Assembly (NCBI GenBank): GCA_014155875.1
Contig: JACEFZ010028293.1
Coordinates: forward strand, 159,501 to 223,500
DNA: 64,000 nt
Source: Cepaea nemoralis
Taxonomy: Eukaryota; Mollusca; Gastropoda; Stylommatophora; Helicidae
Direction of reading: 5' to 3'
This document shows, piece by piece, positions 43,595-55,439 of this stretch (position 1 is its first letter; every line of letters starts with the position of its first letter). The notes under the pieces are model-generated. The model worked only from the letters and a program-made list of their open reading frames with translations. It was not told where the DNA came from and did not search any database. Made by a program: the position numbers and the translations under genes.

Positions 43595-44330
43595 GATTGA
43601 AAACACCGGCGAAATACTTCTTTTATTGGGGTCATTAACGGTATTTTTGCCTACACCACTTAAATATCATCGATAGAGTTCAGAGGTCATGCCTTGTACG
43701 ATGGGCTCGACAGCCGGCTGGCCTTTCTGCGGGAAGAGACTGAAAAAAAAAACCCGGTTGAACGTGAACGAGGATGACGAAGACAATACAAATCTCTCTA
43801 GTTGTAAACTGGTATCATAGTCCCTCGGCTAATTCTCTCTCCAGTAGTCTAGTATTGCCGGGCTTCAGGTCCAATATTGTGGTTAGACCGGCTATACGTG
43901 AAGCATTTGGGGTGGTTTATTTTTTACTTCAGGTTATGGTTTGCTTATGCATTTTCTCACTTTGAACTTGTTGTACATGGTCCCGTTTGCCAGCTACCGA
44001 GCTAAGTGCTTGGCGCGACACTATGAGCTGTGGGTTTCGTGTGGAATACTATTTCATCTGCCTTCGGTGGTTTGTGTTAAAAACCGAATGTTCAGAAAAA
44101 TGGCGGGTGGCCGTTCGCTGTAATAGTTGGTTCGCATCACGCAGTAATGTGTGTGCAACTGCTGGTTTTTTTTTTTTTTTTAGTGACAGTTACTTTCAGC
44201 GACGATGAATTGTAGTTTCAGTTACGGATTTTTATTTTTGGCATTTTGGCAGCGACCGTATCCACGAATGAGTGTGTGCACTGTCGAATTTGTCGGGACT
44301 GCTGTATGTTACACTTTTCCCATGCGACAG
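43595..44330. other. no assignable gene
   Basis: A fragment around 43,690-43,760 (tctgcgggaagagactgaaa) may be the 3' end of a SINE B copy. There is an 18-19-T run near 44,166. The rest is unrecognised. Confidence 0.35.
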
Positions 44331-44459
44331 TGAAGAGCATTTTGTGTGATATTCGTTGACACAGGAACCACGCATTATGGGGTGTCCTTTTACCGTAAAC
44401 TAGCAAATAACGACTGCTCTAAACATAATTTTACTTCCAATCTGCGTTCCCACCATTTT

Positions 44460-44660
44460 GCACATTCATAAATCTACATATATGCAGAAACCTACACACG
44501 TAGACAAATTCACACACCTACAAAAATTCACACACTTGCCAAAACCAATACATACGTGCAAAGACTCGCACACGTACAGAAATTCACAACACCACTGAAA
44601 CTTCACACACTTGCAAACACCCACACACGCGAATATTTCAACACACACTGAAATACCCAC
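44460..44660. repeat. degenerate CACACAC-type minisatellite
   Basis: Loose units such as aaattcacacacctacaaa, aaattcacacacttgcc and aacttcacacacttgcaaac, about 20-25 bp each. Confidence 0.7.
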
Positions 44661-45345
44661 ACTTGGCTGGCGTAGACTTGAAGATAGGTGCTACATCTGC
44701 AGCGGAATGAGTGCCCTCGCCTTGGCCGCCCAACGATTTTTGCCAGGCTCCCTTTATCGACCTTCTGCAGTCGTGTCTGCATGTTATGATCTAATCATGC
44801 GAAATCTGCCGTGTGTCGCATTGCGTTCACTAGTTCTCGCTGAAACTAAATAAGAGATGATGGTCTAGTTTGAAGTAACGGTCTCATCTGAATGTGATGA
44901 GTTCGAATAACTAGTAAATAATAGTTTTCAGTGTGTTTGCTGTCCACTACCTTCCTTGATAACTTGATTTCCTCGGTATTTCATGAACGTCAATCAATTA
45001 AAATATATTAACTGACGTAATGTTGGCTGTCATAGGATATGCGGAAAAATAATGATATAAAGGGTTTCAATCGTTTTCACATTATTTGGGGAATCTGTTC
45101 TCGTCATCATCATGTGCCTTTGTTCACTAAAGTGAAGGGATCCAATCACCCACTTAGTTATGCCGTGGTGTAGAATATGTGAAGGAATGACTCTTTACAC
45201 TTCAGCATCTGCCATCACAATGTCTTTATCTTGTTGAAAGGTATGTAGATTTGTTTTATATGTGAGAGGCCATGAACTAGACGAAGGCCTAACTCTGTGT
45301 TTACCTGCAATGGAATATTTCCACGGTTATGTAAATTACAATTTT
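44661..45345. other. mostly unassigned; possible LINE end 45,100-45,345
   Basis: No gene recognised. The part 45,100-45,345 precedes the CAT repeat and contains phrases such as gaggccatgaactagacgaa that look like another decayed LINE 3' end on the minus strand; I could not confirm a family. Confidence 0.3.
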
Positions 45346-45349
45346 CTTC

Positions 45350-45350
<1 letters not shown>

Positions 45351-45421
<71 letters not shown>

Positions 45422-45531
45422 TTTTTTCTTATTTTTCTTCTTCTTCTTCTTCTTCTTCTTCTTCTTCTTCTTCTTCTTCTTCTTCTTCTTCTTCTTCTTC
45501 TTCTTCTTCTTCTTCTTCTTCTTCTTCTTCT
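45351..45531. repeat. (CAT)n-(CTT)n microsatellite
   Basis: About 70 bp of CAT followed by about 96 bp of CTT. On the minus strand the GAA repeat starts right after the LINE C-terminus encoded at 45,549-45,830. Confidence 0.96.
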
Positions 45532-45548
45532 CCTGCTCCTCCTCATCC

Positions 45549-45850
45549 CTACTCGTTCTTCTTCTTCTTTGCCTGCATTTTATCTCCCAGTGGAGCATAG
45601 ATCCTCACCACCACACGTCGAGCCCTCCCATCCTTTGCTTTCCTCTGTACCGCCTCTACTTCCTCCCCATATGATTCATCTCTCTTTACTTCTCTTCTTG
45701 GTGTGTTTAGGTCCCCACGTCCTTCGCTCTGTGGATTCCAGATGAAAGACTTTCTAGTTATACTACTATCAGGTTTTCTCAGTGTGTGTCCTCTCCAGTG
45801 CCAGCCTCTTTTCCTAGCCTCTTGATTCACTGAGATTTATTTAGTTCGCT
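45549..45850 (-). pseudogene. LINE reverse transcriptase C-terminus with GAA tail
   Basis: 93-codon frame: RGWHWRGHTLRKPDSSITRK followed by SFIWNPQSEGRGDLNTPRRE and, near the end, VVVRIYAPLGDK. This matches the W-x-W-x-G-H-T-L-R-K and W-N-P-Q-G-x-R motifs that end a common animal LINE polyprotein. It is followed on its own strand by AAG/GAA repeats. Confidence 0.8.
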
Positions 45851-46385
45851 TAAAATATATCCACAGTACTTATTGACACAGTTTGCTGTTTTCTAATAAA
45901 ACGTTGCCATTTTCTTAGTCTAATTCAGTATCCATTAATACAATCTTTATTCATCTCACATGCTTTTCCCACAAATCTTCACAACTCACTAATTAAGCTT
46001 TCCTCCTCTCTTTGTTTTTGTTTCTAATTGTTATGCTTTGTGAACCAAACCTTTTCCGGTTTGCATTCTTCAACTTTCCCATTTTCCGATTTACGTTTGT
46101 TTACTATCAACCATGTCTTCTATATTCGTTATTTCTTCTTTATTTAGAAATAGCTATTGACGATAACATGTCATTATTCTTTTCTTTGTGTAACCCCAGC
46201 CGCATGGTCTTGCATGTGTTTCTGTCTTCCCCCCATTATCATCGATCTACCTGCCGTCCTTATCATTCTACTTTAACACAAACAGCTAAATAAGAATAAA
46301 AACAAAATATTGTGCGTCTGGTCTATAAAGCCTTGAGCGAAGTCAATTCTTCCCCTTGATTTGTACAAGTTCGTCAGCTTCTCGC
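45851..46385. other. no assignable feature
   Basis: T-rich unique sequence ahead of a (TC)n block at about 46,388-46,406. No gene recognised. Confidence 0.4.
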
Positions 46386-46914
46386 ATTTCTCTCTCTCTC
46401 TCTCTTTTTCTCCCGTCTGCCCCTCTCTACCAGTGGTTGTTCACGTAGCGCGTGTTTGTTTGTAAAGCGAGCAGTGACTCGTGTACTCACCCACCATATG
46501 GTTAGTCAGGCATAGACTACACAAAGATCCACGTTGTATCTGATTGTGTTCTTTTTTTTTTCCTGTGTGCGTTATTTTCATCTCAGAAATGCGAACAGTG
46601 TTGGGATATTTCGATATACTGTTCTGTGCCAATTTGATTGTTAAAGTGTGGTGCATTTTATTATTGTTTACTACCATTGGTTTGGCTTGTGAGCTATTCG
46701 TCTGGGTAAATCTAGATTTTACTGGTCTGTAAATGCAAACTCGGCTGATGGGAATTTACGCGAAAGATCAATAATATGCATAGAAACAAGTAATGCCTAA
46801 GGGATCGAATGAGAAGTTCGTGGCTATTAAAAAAGGTGTTATACGTTTTAATTTGCTGTCATTCTGGAACAAATGACAGTAGTTTACAGGCACTAGTTGA
46901 CCTGATTTGGGCGT

Positions 46915-48145
46915 TTATGTGGAGAGGCAATTTGCATTCTGTTTGTTTGTCTATCTCTCCGTCCGCCTGTTTATCTCTTTGCCTGTTTGGCTAGATACGT
47001 GTTGGTTGGTTGGGTCTAACGATCGGACAGTCGATGGATCTCTCTGTGCGTCTGTATGCCCGCAAGTTTCTGAGTGTCTGTGTGTATATGCGTCTGTCTG
47101 TCCATCTCTTGTGCTTATCTGTTTCAATTGTTATATCTATCTATCAATATATCTACCTATTTACCTACCTACCTTCCTATCTATCTACCTACCTACCTAC
47201 TTACCTACCTACCTCACAATCTGCTCAAGTACAGGGTGTAATTTTAATGACTGTGCAGTGTTTGAAAATATTGCCTGCACGAGTTTTATATTTACCTAGT
47301 ATGTTGCATGAACTTTACAAAGGGTGAATAGAAAAACTTGCAACAGCAATATTTTCAAACACTGCACAGTCATTAAAAATACACCCTATATCTCGCTACG
47401 TGCCTAACTATATGTCTGTCTGCCCGCCTGCCTGCCCGCCTACCTGCCTGCCCGCCTGCCTGCCTGCCAGCCTGCCCGCCTGCCTGCCTGCCCACCTCTC
47501 TGTTCGTCTGTCCGTTCTCCCGCCTGTGTGTCTGCCTGTCTGTCTGTAACTCTTTTCTGTATGTTTGTCTATCTATCAATTTATTCGTCTGTCTGTCTGT
47601 CTACTTACCTACCCAACTACCTCCCAATCCATTCACCTGTCTGTCTGCCTGTCTGTCTGTCTGTCTATCTACACGCCTGCAGGCCTCCTCGTCACCCCCC
47701 CCCCCTTTCGTCCGTCCGCCCCTCTTTCTATCTGTCTTGTCTATTATCTCTTTGTCTGTCTGCCTAGATACACGTTGTTTGGTAGATCTTGAGCGATCGG
47801 TTTATCCATGTATTTGTCTGTGCGACTGCCCTTTTCTGTCTGTCTGTCTGTCTATCTCTTTGTCTGTCTGGCTACATACATGTTGTTTGATTGGTCTCGA
47901 GCGATCGGTCCGTCGATGTATCTGGCTGTTCGTCTGCCCTTGTCTGTCTCTCCATTAGTTTATGTCTGTCTGTTTGTCTGTCAGTCTGTCCTTCTATTTA
48001 TGTCTGTCCGCCAGTTTCTGCCTCTCTGCCCATCTGTTTATGTCTGTCTTTCCACCCGTTTCTGTCCCTATATCATGCTCTGCGTCAGTCCTTCCACTTG
48101 CTATCTTTATGTCTGTACACTGGTTGCTGTTTCTCTGCCCGTATA
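46915..48145. repeat. CTGT/CTAC/CCTG microsatellite complex with 115-bp higher-order units
   Basis: Tetranucleotide tracts at 46,940-47,215, 47,405-47,690 and 47,690-48,145. Within them a longer unit recurs: cacgttgtttggtagatctt / gagcgatcggtttatccatg at about 47,772-47,808, again at 47,878-47,918, and more distantly at 46,998-47,035. The MITE at 47,232-47,398 sits inside the complex. Apparent long frames are repeat artefacts. Confidence 0.85.
47232..47398. mobile_element. 167-bp MITE with 42-bp inverted ends and TA duplication
   Basis: Left end AGGGTGTAATTTTAATGACT continues gtgcagtgtttgaaaatatt; the right end is its near-perfect reverse complement, finishing AAAAATACACCCT. Flanked by TA at 47,230-47,231 and 47,399-47,400, fitting an IS630/Tc1-like element. 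The right half is shared with 33,700-33,810. Confidence 0.85.
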
Positions 48146-48149
48146 GATA

Positions 48150-48540
48150 GATGTCTCTTGGCCTAGTTGTCAAATTCACGTGATCGGAATTTGCATACGC
48201 GATCAATATATATCTAGAACTAGGACACGCGTATGAGCTAGGTATCACATACAACACTTCGTTAACACTATGTGTATCTTTCTGAAACCTTTCAGCGGCT
48301 TACACACTACACTGGATGACCTGATAAGGGGAATTAAATGAAAGTACTATCATTTGGATTTGATTTTTGAACCAGAGTCGAATTTCACTGCACTGTTTGT
48401 ATATCTGTCCTGATAGGTAGAAGGAGTTAGAAATATGTAAATAGCGAAGTGGGTAGGTAGTTTGCTAGTAAATTAGGTGAGTAAACTTGTCAGTTCATCC
48501 ATCTGTGTTTCTATGCTTTACGTTATCTGGTCTTTCGACT
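48150..48540. other. no assignable feature
   Basis: Unique; a weak resemblance between 48,180-48,235 and 46,755-46,800 (gggaatttacgcgaaagatc) hints at an old duplication flanking the CTGT complex. Confidence 0.3.
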
Positions 48541-48714
48541 ATGTATCTTTTCATTTGACCGCCAGGGTGTCCTTTCTATCTGTCTGTCTGTCTGGCTGTT
48601 TCATCCATATATCCATCCATCTCTGTCTGTCTCGCTTTTTCTCTGTTACTGTATAACACACACACGCACGCACGCACGCACGCAACACACACACATATAT
48701 ATATATATATAAAA

Positions 48715-50027
48715 TCATGTACCCTGCCAGTTGGCGTTGGTGTCCGTGCCTCTGCACAGATCACAGTCATTGGTGTTTTTGATGAACAATGTTGATGATA
48801 TTCCTCCATGCCTCCTTCTAAGTCTATCCAGCAACATTTATCTTGGCCTGCCTCTGCCTCTCTTCCCCTCGACCTTTCTAGTTGTCACAATGTTCTCAAA
48901 TGCCTTTCTTCTCATCACATCATCAAAGAAAGTTGTTTGTCTCTTTCTTGTCGTTATATATAATGTTCTAGTTTCATTAGTCTCTTTCAGGCAGTCGTTG
49001 TTAGTTACTCTGGCAGTCAAAGAAATTCGCAAAATTCTCACAGGAACTACATCTTTTCTGTTTCCAAGTTCTTCCTAATTTATTTATTTACATTCCAAGA
49101 TTCACTGCCATACAGCAAAACTGGTTATATATCACATTTCAGCACTCTCTTTCTTAACATTTAATGAAAGTAACTTATTACATAAGATACTTTTCATTTT
49201 CTGAAACGCAGAGGTTTCTTGCTCTATGCTGGTCTTAATCTCGGTTGTGCATCTTCCATCTGATGTTATAATTGCCCCTAGGTATTTAAATGCATCAACT
49301 TGGTTAAACATTGTCCTTTCTCATATGACCTCACATGGTGAATTGTTTCTCTTTGAGGTAACTGTTGTTTCTGTTTCTTGATATTCAACGAGATTCAGTT
49401 TTGCACTCTATTATGTGCAAATCTTAGTGTAGATTATTTGCAATTTCTGCCATCAATATTGTGTCATCTGCATAGCCTAGATTATTTATATTATAACCTC
49501 CATTTCGAATTCTCGGCTTATCTTTAATCGCTCTTCACTATAGAGAAAAATTAAATCCGGTGACAAAACACACCCTTGTCTGACTCCCAGCTTTATTTGT
49601 TCATATTTGCCCATTGTATTTCCAAATTTAATTGCTTCTTCTTGTTTCTAGTAAAATTCTTTATTAATGTGAGATTTTTCTCATCAATGTTGATATCTTC
49701 CAACATTTTTCTCAGTTCATCATGTTTTACTTTTTCAAATGCCTTGGTATAATCTATAAAGCACAAATATATATCTTTCTGTGTCTCTTTTTATCTCTCT
49801 GTTAGTGTATTTTGCACTAATTGTAGCTTTTCCATCCAGAAAACCTTTCTGTTCTTCTCCAGTTTCCAATTTTATTTTCTTTCTTGTTCTTTTCATTATA
49901 ATTCCGAATAGAAGCTTAGTGACATGTTGTATGATGTTAATTGTATAACAATTTTCGCATTCAATTGCTCCTGGGCTTTTGGTATAGCTATAAATACAGG
50001 TTTCAAAACATCACTAGGTATATATAT

Positions 50028-50096
<69 letters not shown>

Positions 50097-51200
50097 ATTT
50101 ACTGTCAATATAGTACCTTGCGGTGTATGGCAGGGGGGTCTTGAGCCTAAGGAATTAAGGCCGCTAGCGAGTGCAGTCACCGCGAACTGCGCAGTTTAGA
50201 ATTTTCTTTTTGCCTCCGATATAAAAACTCCACACCTTACCGAGGATTCGAACCCAGGTCTCCCGAAGAAGAATCCGGCATCCTTGCCACTCGGCTAGCC
50301 GCTACCTACTAGATATATATCAAATGTTCTAAATATTATTCAACATTTTGGTTAATATTTCTACTAAGAATTCCCCCAGTACTTCTAATTCTTCTATTTT
50401 GATTCCGTCTGGCCCGGCTGCGTCGTTTCCTGTCTTCTAATGTTTGATAGCGTCATCAACTTCTTCTGTTAGAATATGTGGACCCTCTAAGTCACTTTCT
50501 TCTGTTAATTCTGCCATTCTCCGTCATATAATTTTCTTATATACTCATTCCATCTCTTTATTATAGCACTTTCCTCCAATAATATATTTCCTGTTTTTGA
50601 TTTCAGACATCCTGTTTTTACTCTCATTTTTCTTCCTGTTACCTCATTGATTTGTTTGTGCATACTTTTGGTATCTTCAATATAATTTACTTCATTTTTT
50701 TGCACTGCTCATCTAACCAACTTTCTTATGTCAACTTTTTACTTCGTTTCCTCTTGCCCATCAACTTTAACATTTATTAAGTCGTCCATTCTTTATTTGC
50801 TGTTTGTCTTCTCTTTGGTAATACGTCTTTGCTTGCTTGATGAATGGAATACCATAGCATTTCCATTATTCATTTATACTCTGTATTTTAGCTATTGCAT
50901 TGTACCAATTTTTCAGTCCTTCTGTGTGGTTTTTTAAAATTTCTTTATCTGCCTTTAGAACATCCTGATTAAGTCTCTTGATCTGAACCTTTAGATTACC
51001 TCTCTTCAATCTTACTTTTATCTGTCCACATACTGGTGCGTGATCACTATTACAGGTCAGCACCAGGAATTGTCTTAACATTAATTAACGCATTTCCAAT
51101 TCTTTTATTAATAAACATGTAGTCAACTTGGTTGAGTATTTTCTTATCTGGGGTTCTCCATGTATAAAGTCGACACTTATGATGTTTAAACCAGGTGTTT
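48715..51200 (-). mobile_element. LINE family C, long decayed copy
   Basis: Read on the minus strand from 51,200 down: endonuclease end (a NQVDYMFINKR-like stretch, then CNSDHAPVCGQIKVRLKRGN in frame 50,866-51,081), linker and early polymerase (KQINEVTGRKMRVKTGCLKS and RWNEYIRKLYDGEW, frame 50,505-50,705), the FIDYTKAFDK-type region near 49,740, the QGCVLSP-like block near 49,570, the active-site YADD box at 49,463-49,474, and the C-terminus NNDCLKETNETRTL, KRQTTFFDDVMRRKAFENIV and EGKRGRGRPR (frame 48,838-49,041). Many frameshifts and stops. A SINE C copy with its tail interrupts it at about 50,012-50,312. Confidence 0.85.
50012..50312 (-). repeat. SINE family C with (CA)n(TA)n tail, inserted in LINE C
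   Basis: The reverse complement has the A box (TAGCCGAGTGGCAAGG) and B box (GGTTCGAATCC), and the body matches 944-1,120. Its 3' end runs into CA then TA repeats (50,019-50,094 on the plus strand). The flanks look duplicated: ACTAGGTATATATA at about 50,011 and ACTAGATATATATC at about 50,307. Confidence 0.85.
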
Positions 51201-51236
51201 TCAAATATCATATAATTTATTTATGCCCATTATAGT

Positions 51237-51312
51237 GCGCGCGCGCTCGCACACACACACACACACACACATACACCCAACCACCCACACACACACACAC
51301 ACACACCCACAC
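51237..51312. repeat. (CA)n microsatellite
   Basis: CA repeat with interspersed ccaac and tac interruptions, preceded by GCGCGCGCTCG. Confidence 0.95.
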
Positions 51313-51644
51313 ACGATTGTTTGTATGTTTGTGGATGTATTTTTCCACTGATGTATCTTTCTAAATACCAGGAGAACTTTTAACCAGATAGCGGTGGGAA
51401 CGATTAGTAGTGTGACTCTTCGCTGGCTGTTGAACGAGGGGACGGAGCACGTATGGGAATGTCCTGAGTGCAGTGATGTCGGTTCCTAACTCAAGACAAC
51501 TCAACTCAACTCTAAATACAGACCTTTGTACGTAAACTAACAGAGACCTGTCTCGCCCATGCACGTTAAAGCACATGGCGAGTTCTTATATTCGGTATCA
51601 ACTGAGAAATGATGTGCACCCTTTATATCTGGAAAAGTCCAGTC
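51313..51644. other. no assignable gene
   Basis: The phrase catgcacgttaaagcac near 51,559 resembles wording in SINE family E, so a degenerate copy may be here. Nothing else is recognised. Confidence 0.3.
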
Positions 51645-51895
51645 TTGAAGATGTTCACGTTAGTTGCATACCCTTTACAGAATGTCGCAATCAACACCAG
51701 CATGTTGTGGCAGTGTGATTTTCTAGATAATGTTAAGCTCAGTAGTTTGCCATAGGTTTCCGAACGACCAACGTTCATACCACTGTTAAAATTCAACGGT
51801 CTGTTTCCAAATCGTCTGAAGCTGTTTTTGAACCCTGTAGGCGGGATTGTGAAACACGTTCCCCACCCCTTAGACAGAGAGACTTTCACTGAAGG
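51645..51895 (-). repeat. SINE family A, full length
   Basis: The reverse complement begins with a tRNA-like head (GTCTAAGGGGTGGGG A box; GGGTTCAAAAAC B box) and runs through the body to gttgattgcgacattctgta and gggtatgcaacta. With 34,681-34,890 it defines the complete family structure. Confidence 0.82.
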
Positions 51896-51899
51896 TGTA

Positions 51900-52480
51900 G
51901 GGAGAGGGAACAGCTTGTAATGCTTTCAAGTATTTCCCATTCAGAGATCAGTTCTCATCTAAACTCGCCTCGTGGGGAAATTCAACCAGGTGACCCCAGA
52001 GTCGACAGGCAAGATTTCCAGTCACTGCGCTGCCGTGTATGTCCTTATAACAGAAAACAATGATAGTACCAAGAGTCTTTCTCATACTCTTCCTGGTGCC
52101 TGGTGTGGATCAGGCATTGGCGATCATGATTCTCCAATCTTCTCTGTACTAAGATATTTTAACTGATTCTGTAGAAGTAGTACAATTAAGTATTCATGTC
52201 TTCTACATGACTACATCTATGGGCGCCAAGCAATACGCGTGTGTTTATTTGTGAACTGTCTTCGTTGCCACAAAGAGTTCCCCAAATGATATTTTGCCAT
52301 AAATTATAGTTTTTTTTTTTTTTTTTTTTTGCATTTTCTTTATAGTTTTGATGTTTAATATTGTAACACTTACAGATCTCAGTAAAACAGTTTTCTTCTC
52401 TGACCACGGTATTCTCAACATTCTTCTGAAATTCCATATCTCTACTTTCCCCTAGCTCCGACATCTGTTATTTATTTATT
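51900..52480. other. no assignable gene
   Basis: A 21-T run lies at 52,311-52,331 and a fivefold attt repeat at about 52,469-52,488. The minus-strand frame 52,186-52,464 includes the poly-A artefact and matches nothing known. Confidence 0.35.
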
Positions 52481-52484
52481 TATT

Positions 52485-52795
52485 TGCATTTGTTCGCTTT
52501 AAAGTCAAGCGTAGTGCATAGACGTGCTTCTCCTACTAAGCAGTTACCACTACTGGAGAGTACACTTGACTTATCTTTGCGCGTGGATGAGCTTTCTCTA
52601 TTACCTGTGTCCCTTGCCACCAGGCGAACCCACTCCGACTTAAGAGGTACTTGTAATTTACGTCCACAAGTCAAGGACAAAAAGTCAACATGTTAGTCCA
52701 ATTGTCCGATGTAGAGGTTGAAACCGCTACCTCGGCAGCAGCACACCGGATGATTGAGAGCAAGCATTCTTACCCATCTGACCATATTGACCTCC
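52485..52795 (-). repeat. repeat family H, longest copy
   Basis: Contains gagctttctctattacctgt, cttgccaccaggcgaaccca and ctccgacttaagaggtactt shared with 21,515-21,600, and ccaattgtccgatgtagagg shared with 60,607-60,630. The stretch ggttgaaaccgctacctcgg could be a decayed tRNA-like head on the minus strand. Confidence 0.6.
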
Positions 52796-52799
52796 ATCG

Positions 52800-52910
52800 T
52801 GTTATTATTCACTGTTCAGTCTTCGCATCCATACAGAAGACCGGGCCAGACACAACTTGTCAGTAGGTCCGCGTTTGTTCTTGTCGTTATAAATGCTAAC
52901 AGCACTGTGT
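52800..52910 (-). pseudogene. LINE fragment (small)
   Basis: The minus strand encodes GLLYGCED followed by a stop and TVNNN, resembling the L-L-Y-G-C-E-x-W box after the polymerase core. Too short to classify. Confidence 0.4.
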
Positions 52911-53094
52911 GTACAGGACTGTGCGGTAGATTTTCTCAGTTTGATGCAAGTCTTCGAAATGCCGCCCCTCAATGATGCAAGTCTTGGAAATGCCGCCTCT
53001 CCTATGCTGCTTATGCCGCCCCCTTACGGTGCCGCCTGATGCGGCCGCCTCTCTGTATCATAGCACGGCAGGGCCCTGTTTGTGTATAATGAGA

Positions 53095-53325
53095 CGTGGT
53101 GGAACAGTGACTAGGTTTTCCGGGAATCCGTAGCGATGGTAACGTGTTCGAATCCTCATCAACGCTTGAATTTCATGTTAAATTGGCCTGAGCTTCCAGT
53201 TTGACCCAGTCTAAAATAGATACCCAGAAATGTTGAGGGAAGCAAAGGCTACCCGCATGATATTTCCTACATCACCTGTCGAGTGCCCATTGGTCTATAC
53301 AAATATTGGGCTAGCAGGATAAACA
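53095..53325 (+). repeat. SINE family D
   Basis: Head with GTGACTAGG and B-box-like GTGTTCGAATCC; body cagtttgacccagtctaaaa, gatacccagaaatgttgagg and tcgagtgcccattggtct shared with 6,634-6,850. Confidence 0.78.
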
Positions 53326-53439
53326 CAATACGCATTGAGACGTGGACAAGTGTCTGTTACTTTAGTCGGCGTCTGTGACCTGAGGGTAGTGAACGCAGTT
53401 TAACGATCTAGTATCTAGGTCAGCCACAGACGATTTTGG

Positions 53440-53600
53440 AGCAATTCACTTGAGTTGATTTTTATATAGCATTAGCGTCGGTCGTCCAGAAAGCAATGGC
53501 AAATTACTTAACATAAACTTGCCTTAAAAATAAGAAAATTCAATAAATGCTGAGGTTAATTGCGGCGTCTTGTATATGACCATGTAATTGCCGTCTAGCT
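53440..53600 (+). repeat. SINE family A fragment
   Basis: gcgtcggtcgtccagaaagc, aatggcaaattacttaacat and ggcgtcttgtatatgaccat show the family A 3' half. Confidence 0.72.
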
Positions 53601-53619
53601 TTACATTTTACGTAGTGTA

Positions 53620-54505
53620 TTTATAGAAATATAGATCACTGCGTACTAGGGTCTTTTTCAACGTGTTGGAAACCATCTGCTTTTGGGAAATATGGACGTG
53701 TTGAAGACAGAGATTACATTGAATGCCAGATCTAAATCAACATAAAATTAATGAAAATCTGGAACACTCACAAGATTAAATGCCTGGGCCGCGTCAGAGG
53801 TGTGCTTGTAAACAGAGACAGAGATGGCATAGGTAACGGAAAAACGAGGTATAAGACCTTCAGGAGTCCACTAAGACGATTGGGGGGGATGCTGAAGAAG
53901 TTAATTTTAATGTTATTCAGTAATACAAACTCCGCCGCGGAGCAAGCATAACAGGAACTCTCTGATCGTAAGAATGGTGCCCCTTCCCGGAATGTTTTGA
54001 CCCTTTACCTTCCTGGCACTCTGTAGCGTACGGAACATGCAGATCATCACACCTGGTGATTCTCCCCAGCCGTGTGTTCGTACCATATTTCGAGACGCTG
54101 AGTTTGTTTTCCACTTGTCCCTACAACTGTGTATTGCGCCTGTTCTCAGGCTACCCCTCCCTCGGGGAGGAGAACATCGTGCTCCCGGTGCTTCGTACCC
54201 TTACACAAATTCCAGCACCTCTGGCCATGATAAGCCAGCTTCTTCTCTTGCCGTTCTTCTCCATTCGCCGTCTCGACGCCGGACGTTCGCTATGCACCAG
54301 TACATGTCGCTAATGCCATGTTGCCTTCGTACTCCGGTCATGGCTCACGGAGCCGCACTCCTTCTTCTCTTCTCTGGGGAGTCAGCTCTTTCTCTGGGCT
54401 ACTTGGTTTGTAGACTGGAGTAGGATCAACGGGGATGGGGAGAGTTTGGACACATTCCAGCAAATAGCCTGACAGGCTGGGTGTAGGTGAAGAATAAAAT
54501 ATCTG
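53620..54505. other. no assignable gene
   Basis: 53,750-53,950 has an open plus frame (MKIWNTHKIKCLGRVRGVLV) that may be a worn LINE C-terminus. 54,000-54,430 is GC-richer and has plus-strand frames of 85-128 codons, one overlapping the other, with no recognisable domain. Confidence 0.35.
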
Positions 54506-54507
54506 AG

Positions 54508-54745
54508 TGGCGTATTGGTTAAAGCTCCAGCCTCGCGCTCCGACGGTCACGTGGTCTCTCCCGGGCACCTTCATTCGGTTCATAGATGTGGTTTTCTCGG
54601 AGACTCCTGCAGGTCGTCACTAGAGCTACGGAGTTCGTGGCCTGTGCGAGTTTTTCGACAGACGCTTTGTAGAAAGAGACCTAGACATGTGGGATAACCA
54701 GTAGCAATGAAGTCAATCCTCTTTCCTCTTAACCTCATTTAAAGC
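54508..54745 (+). repeat. SINE family B
   Basis: Head tggcgtattggttaaagctc, body shared with 42,482-42,715 and 55,440-55,690 (gagactcctgcaggtcgtca, tagagctacggagttcgtgg, gcaatgaagtc). Confidence 0.82.
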
Positions 54746-55435
54746 AGGATAAATGAAATGGAGATAAAAGGAAGTAAATATAAATGGATGGATGCAAGGA
54801 ATAAAGGAAGGGTAGCTGGAAAGATGGATAGATCCATGAAAGGAATAAGGTGGAGAAGTATAAGTGACAGAGGAGAGGACGCAAGAAGGATAAAGAAAAT
54901 GCAATGCCGTTGAATCAAATTAGTACATGATTAATTCTATTATAAATGCTGTACCCAGAATGCACGCTATTTCGGGAAACCCACAGAAAATGTGGTGGCG
55001 CTAATCATATTTCTGTCGCAGCTTTTCCCTTCAGCCGCCTTAGCGCAAATGGGATGCACGTGCACAAATACTTTGCTGTATCGCTAGAACAAGGGTGCCA
55101 GAACGAAAAGCTTACCTGCTCGCCTTTATGGCTGTTTGCTTTTATTTCTAAATTCCATTTTTGTTTTGTTTAATGCTGATAGGGTAAAAGATATCGACGT
55201 TAACACACGTGACGATAAATGTTAACATTTGTGGCAGTGAATGCTAATAGTTCTCTCCTTGTTTCTGTCGGTCTTGGTTGTCTTCTATCAAAGTTTACAA
55301 CAAAGAACTAAGTTGTTGTGTAGATTTTGTAAACAATGTTTACATACTTGTGTTGACTTTCTTGCACAAAGACAGCCAGGCGTCGTAAGGTGGTAGGGCA
55401 AACAGGACATTTCGCAGCCATACTCATGTGTAAAA
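54746..55435. other. no assignable gene
   Basis: A GGAA/GGAT-biased stretch at 54,760-54,900 followed by unique sequence. I recognise nothing. Confidence 0.35.
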
Positions 55436-55439
55436 TATG

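Noticed and set aside
45215..45674. Poly-Lys, poly-Asp and poly-Ser frames resembling acidic or basic nuclear proteins
   Set aside because: CAT and CTT triplet arrays; only the LINE C-terminus at 45,549-45,830 is meaningful.
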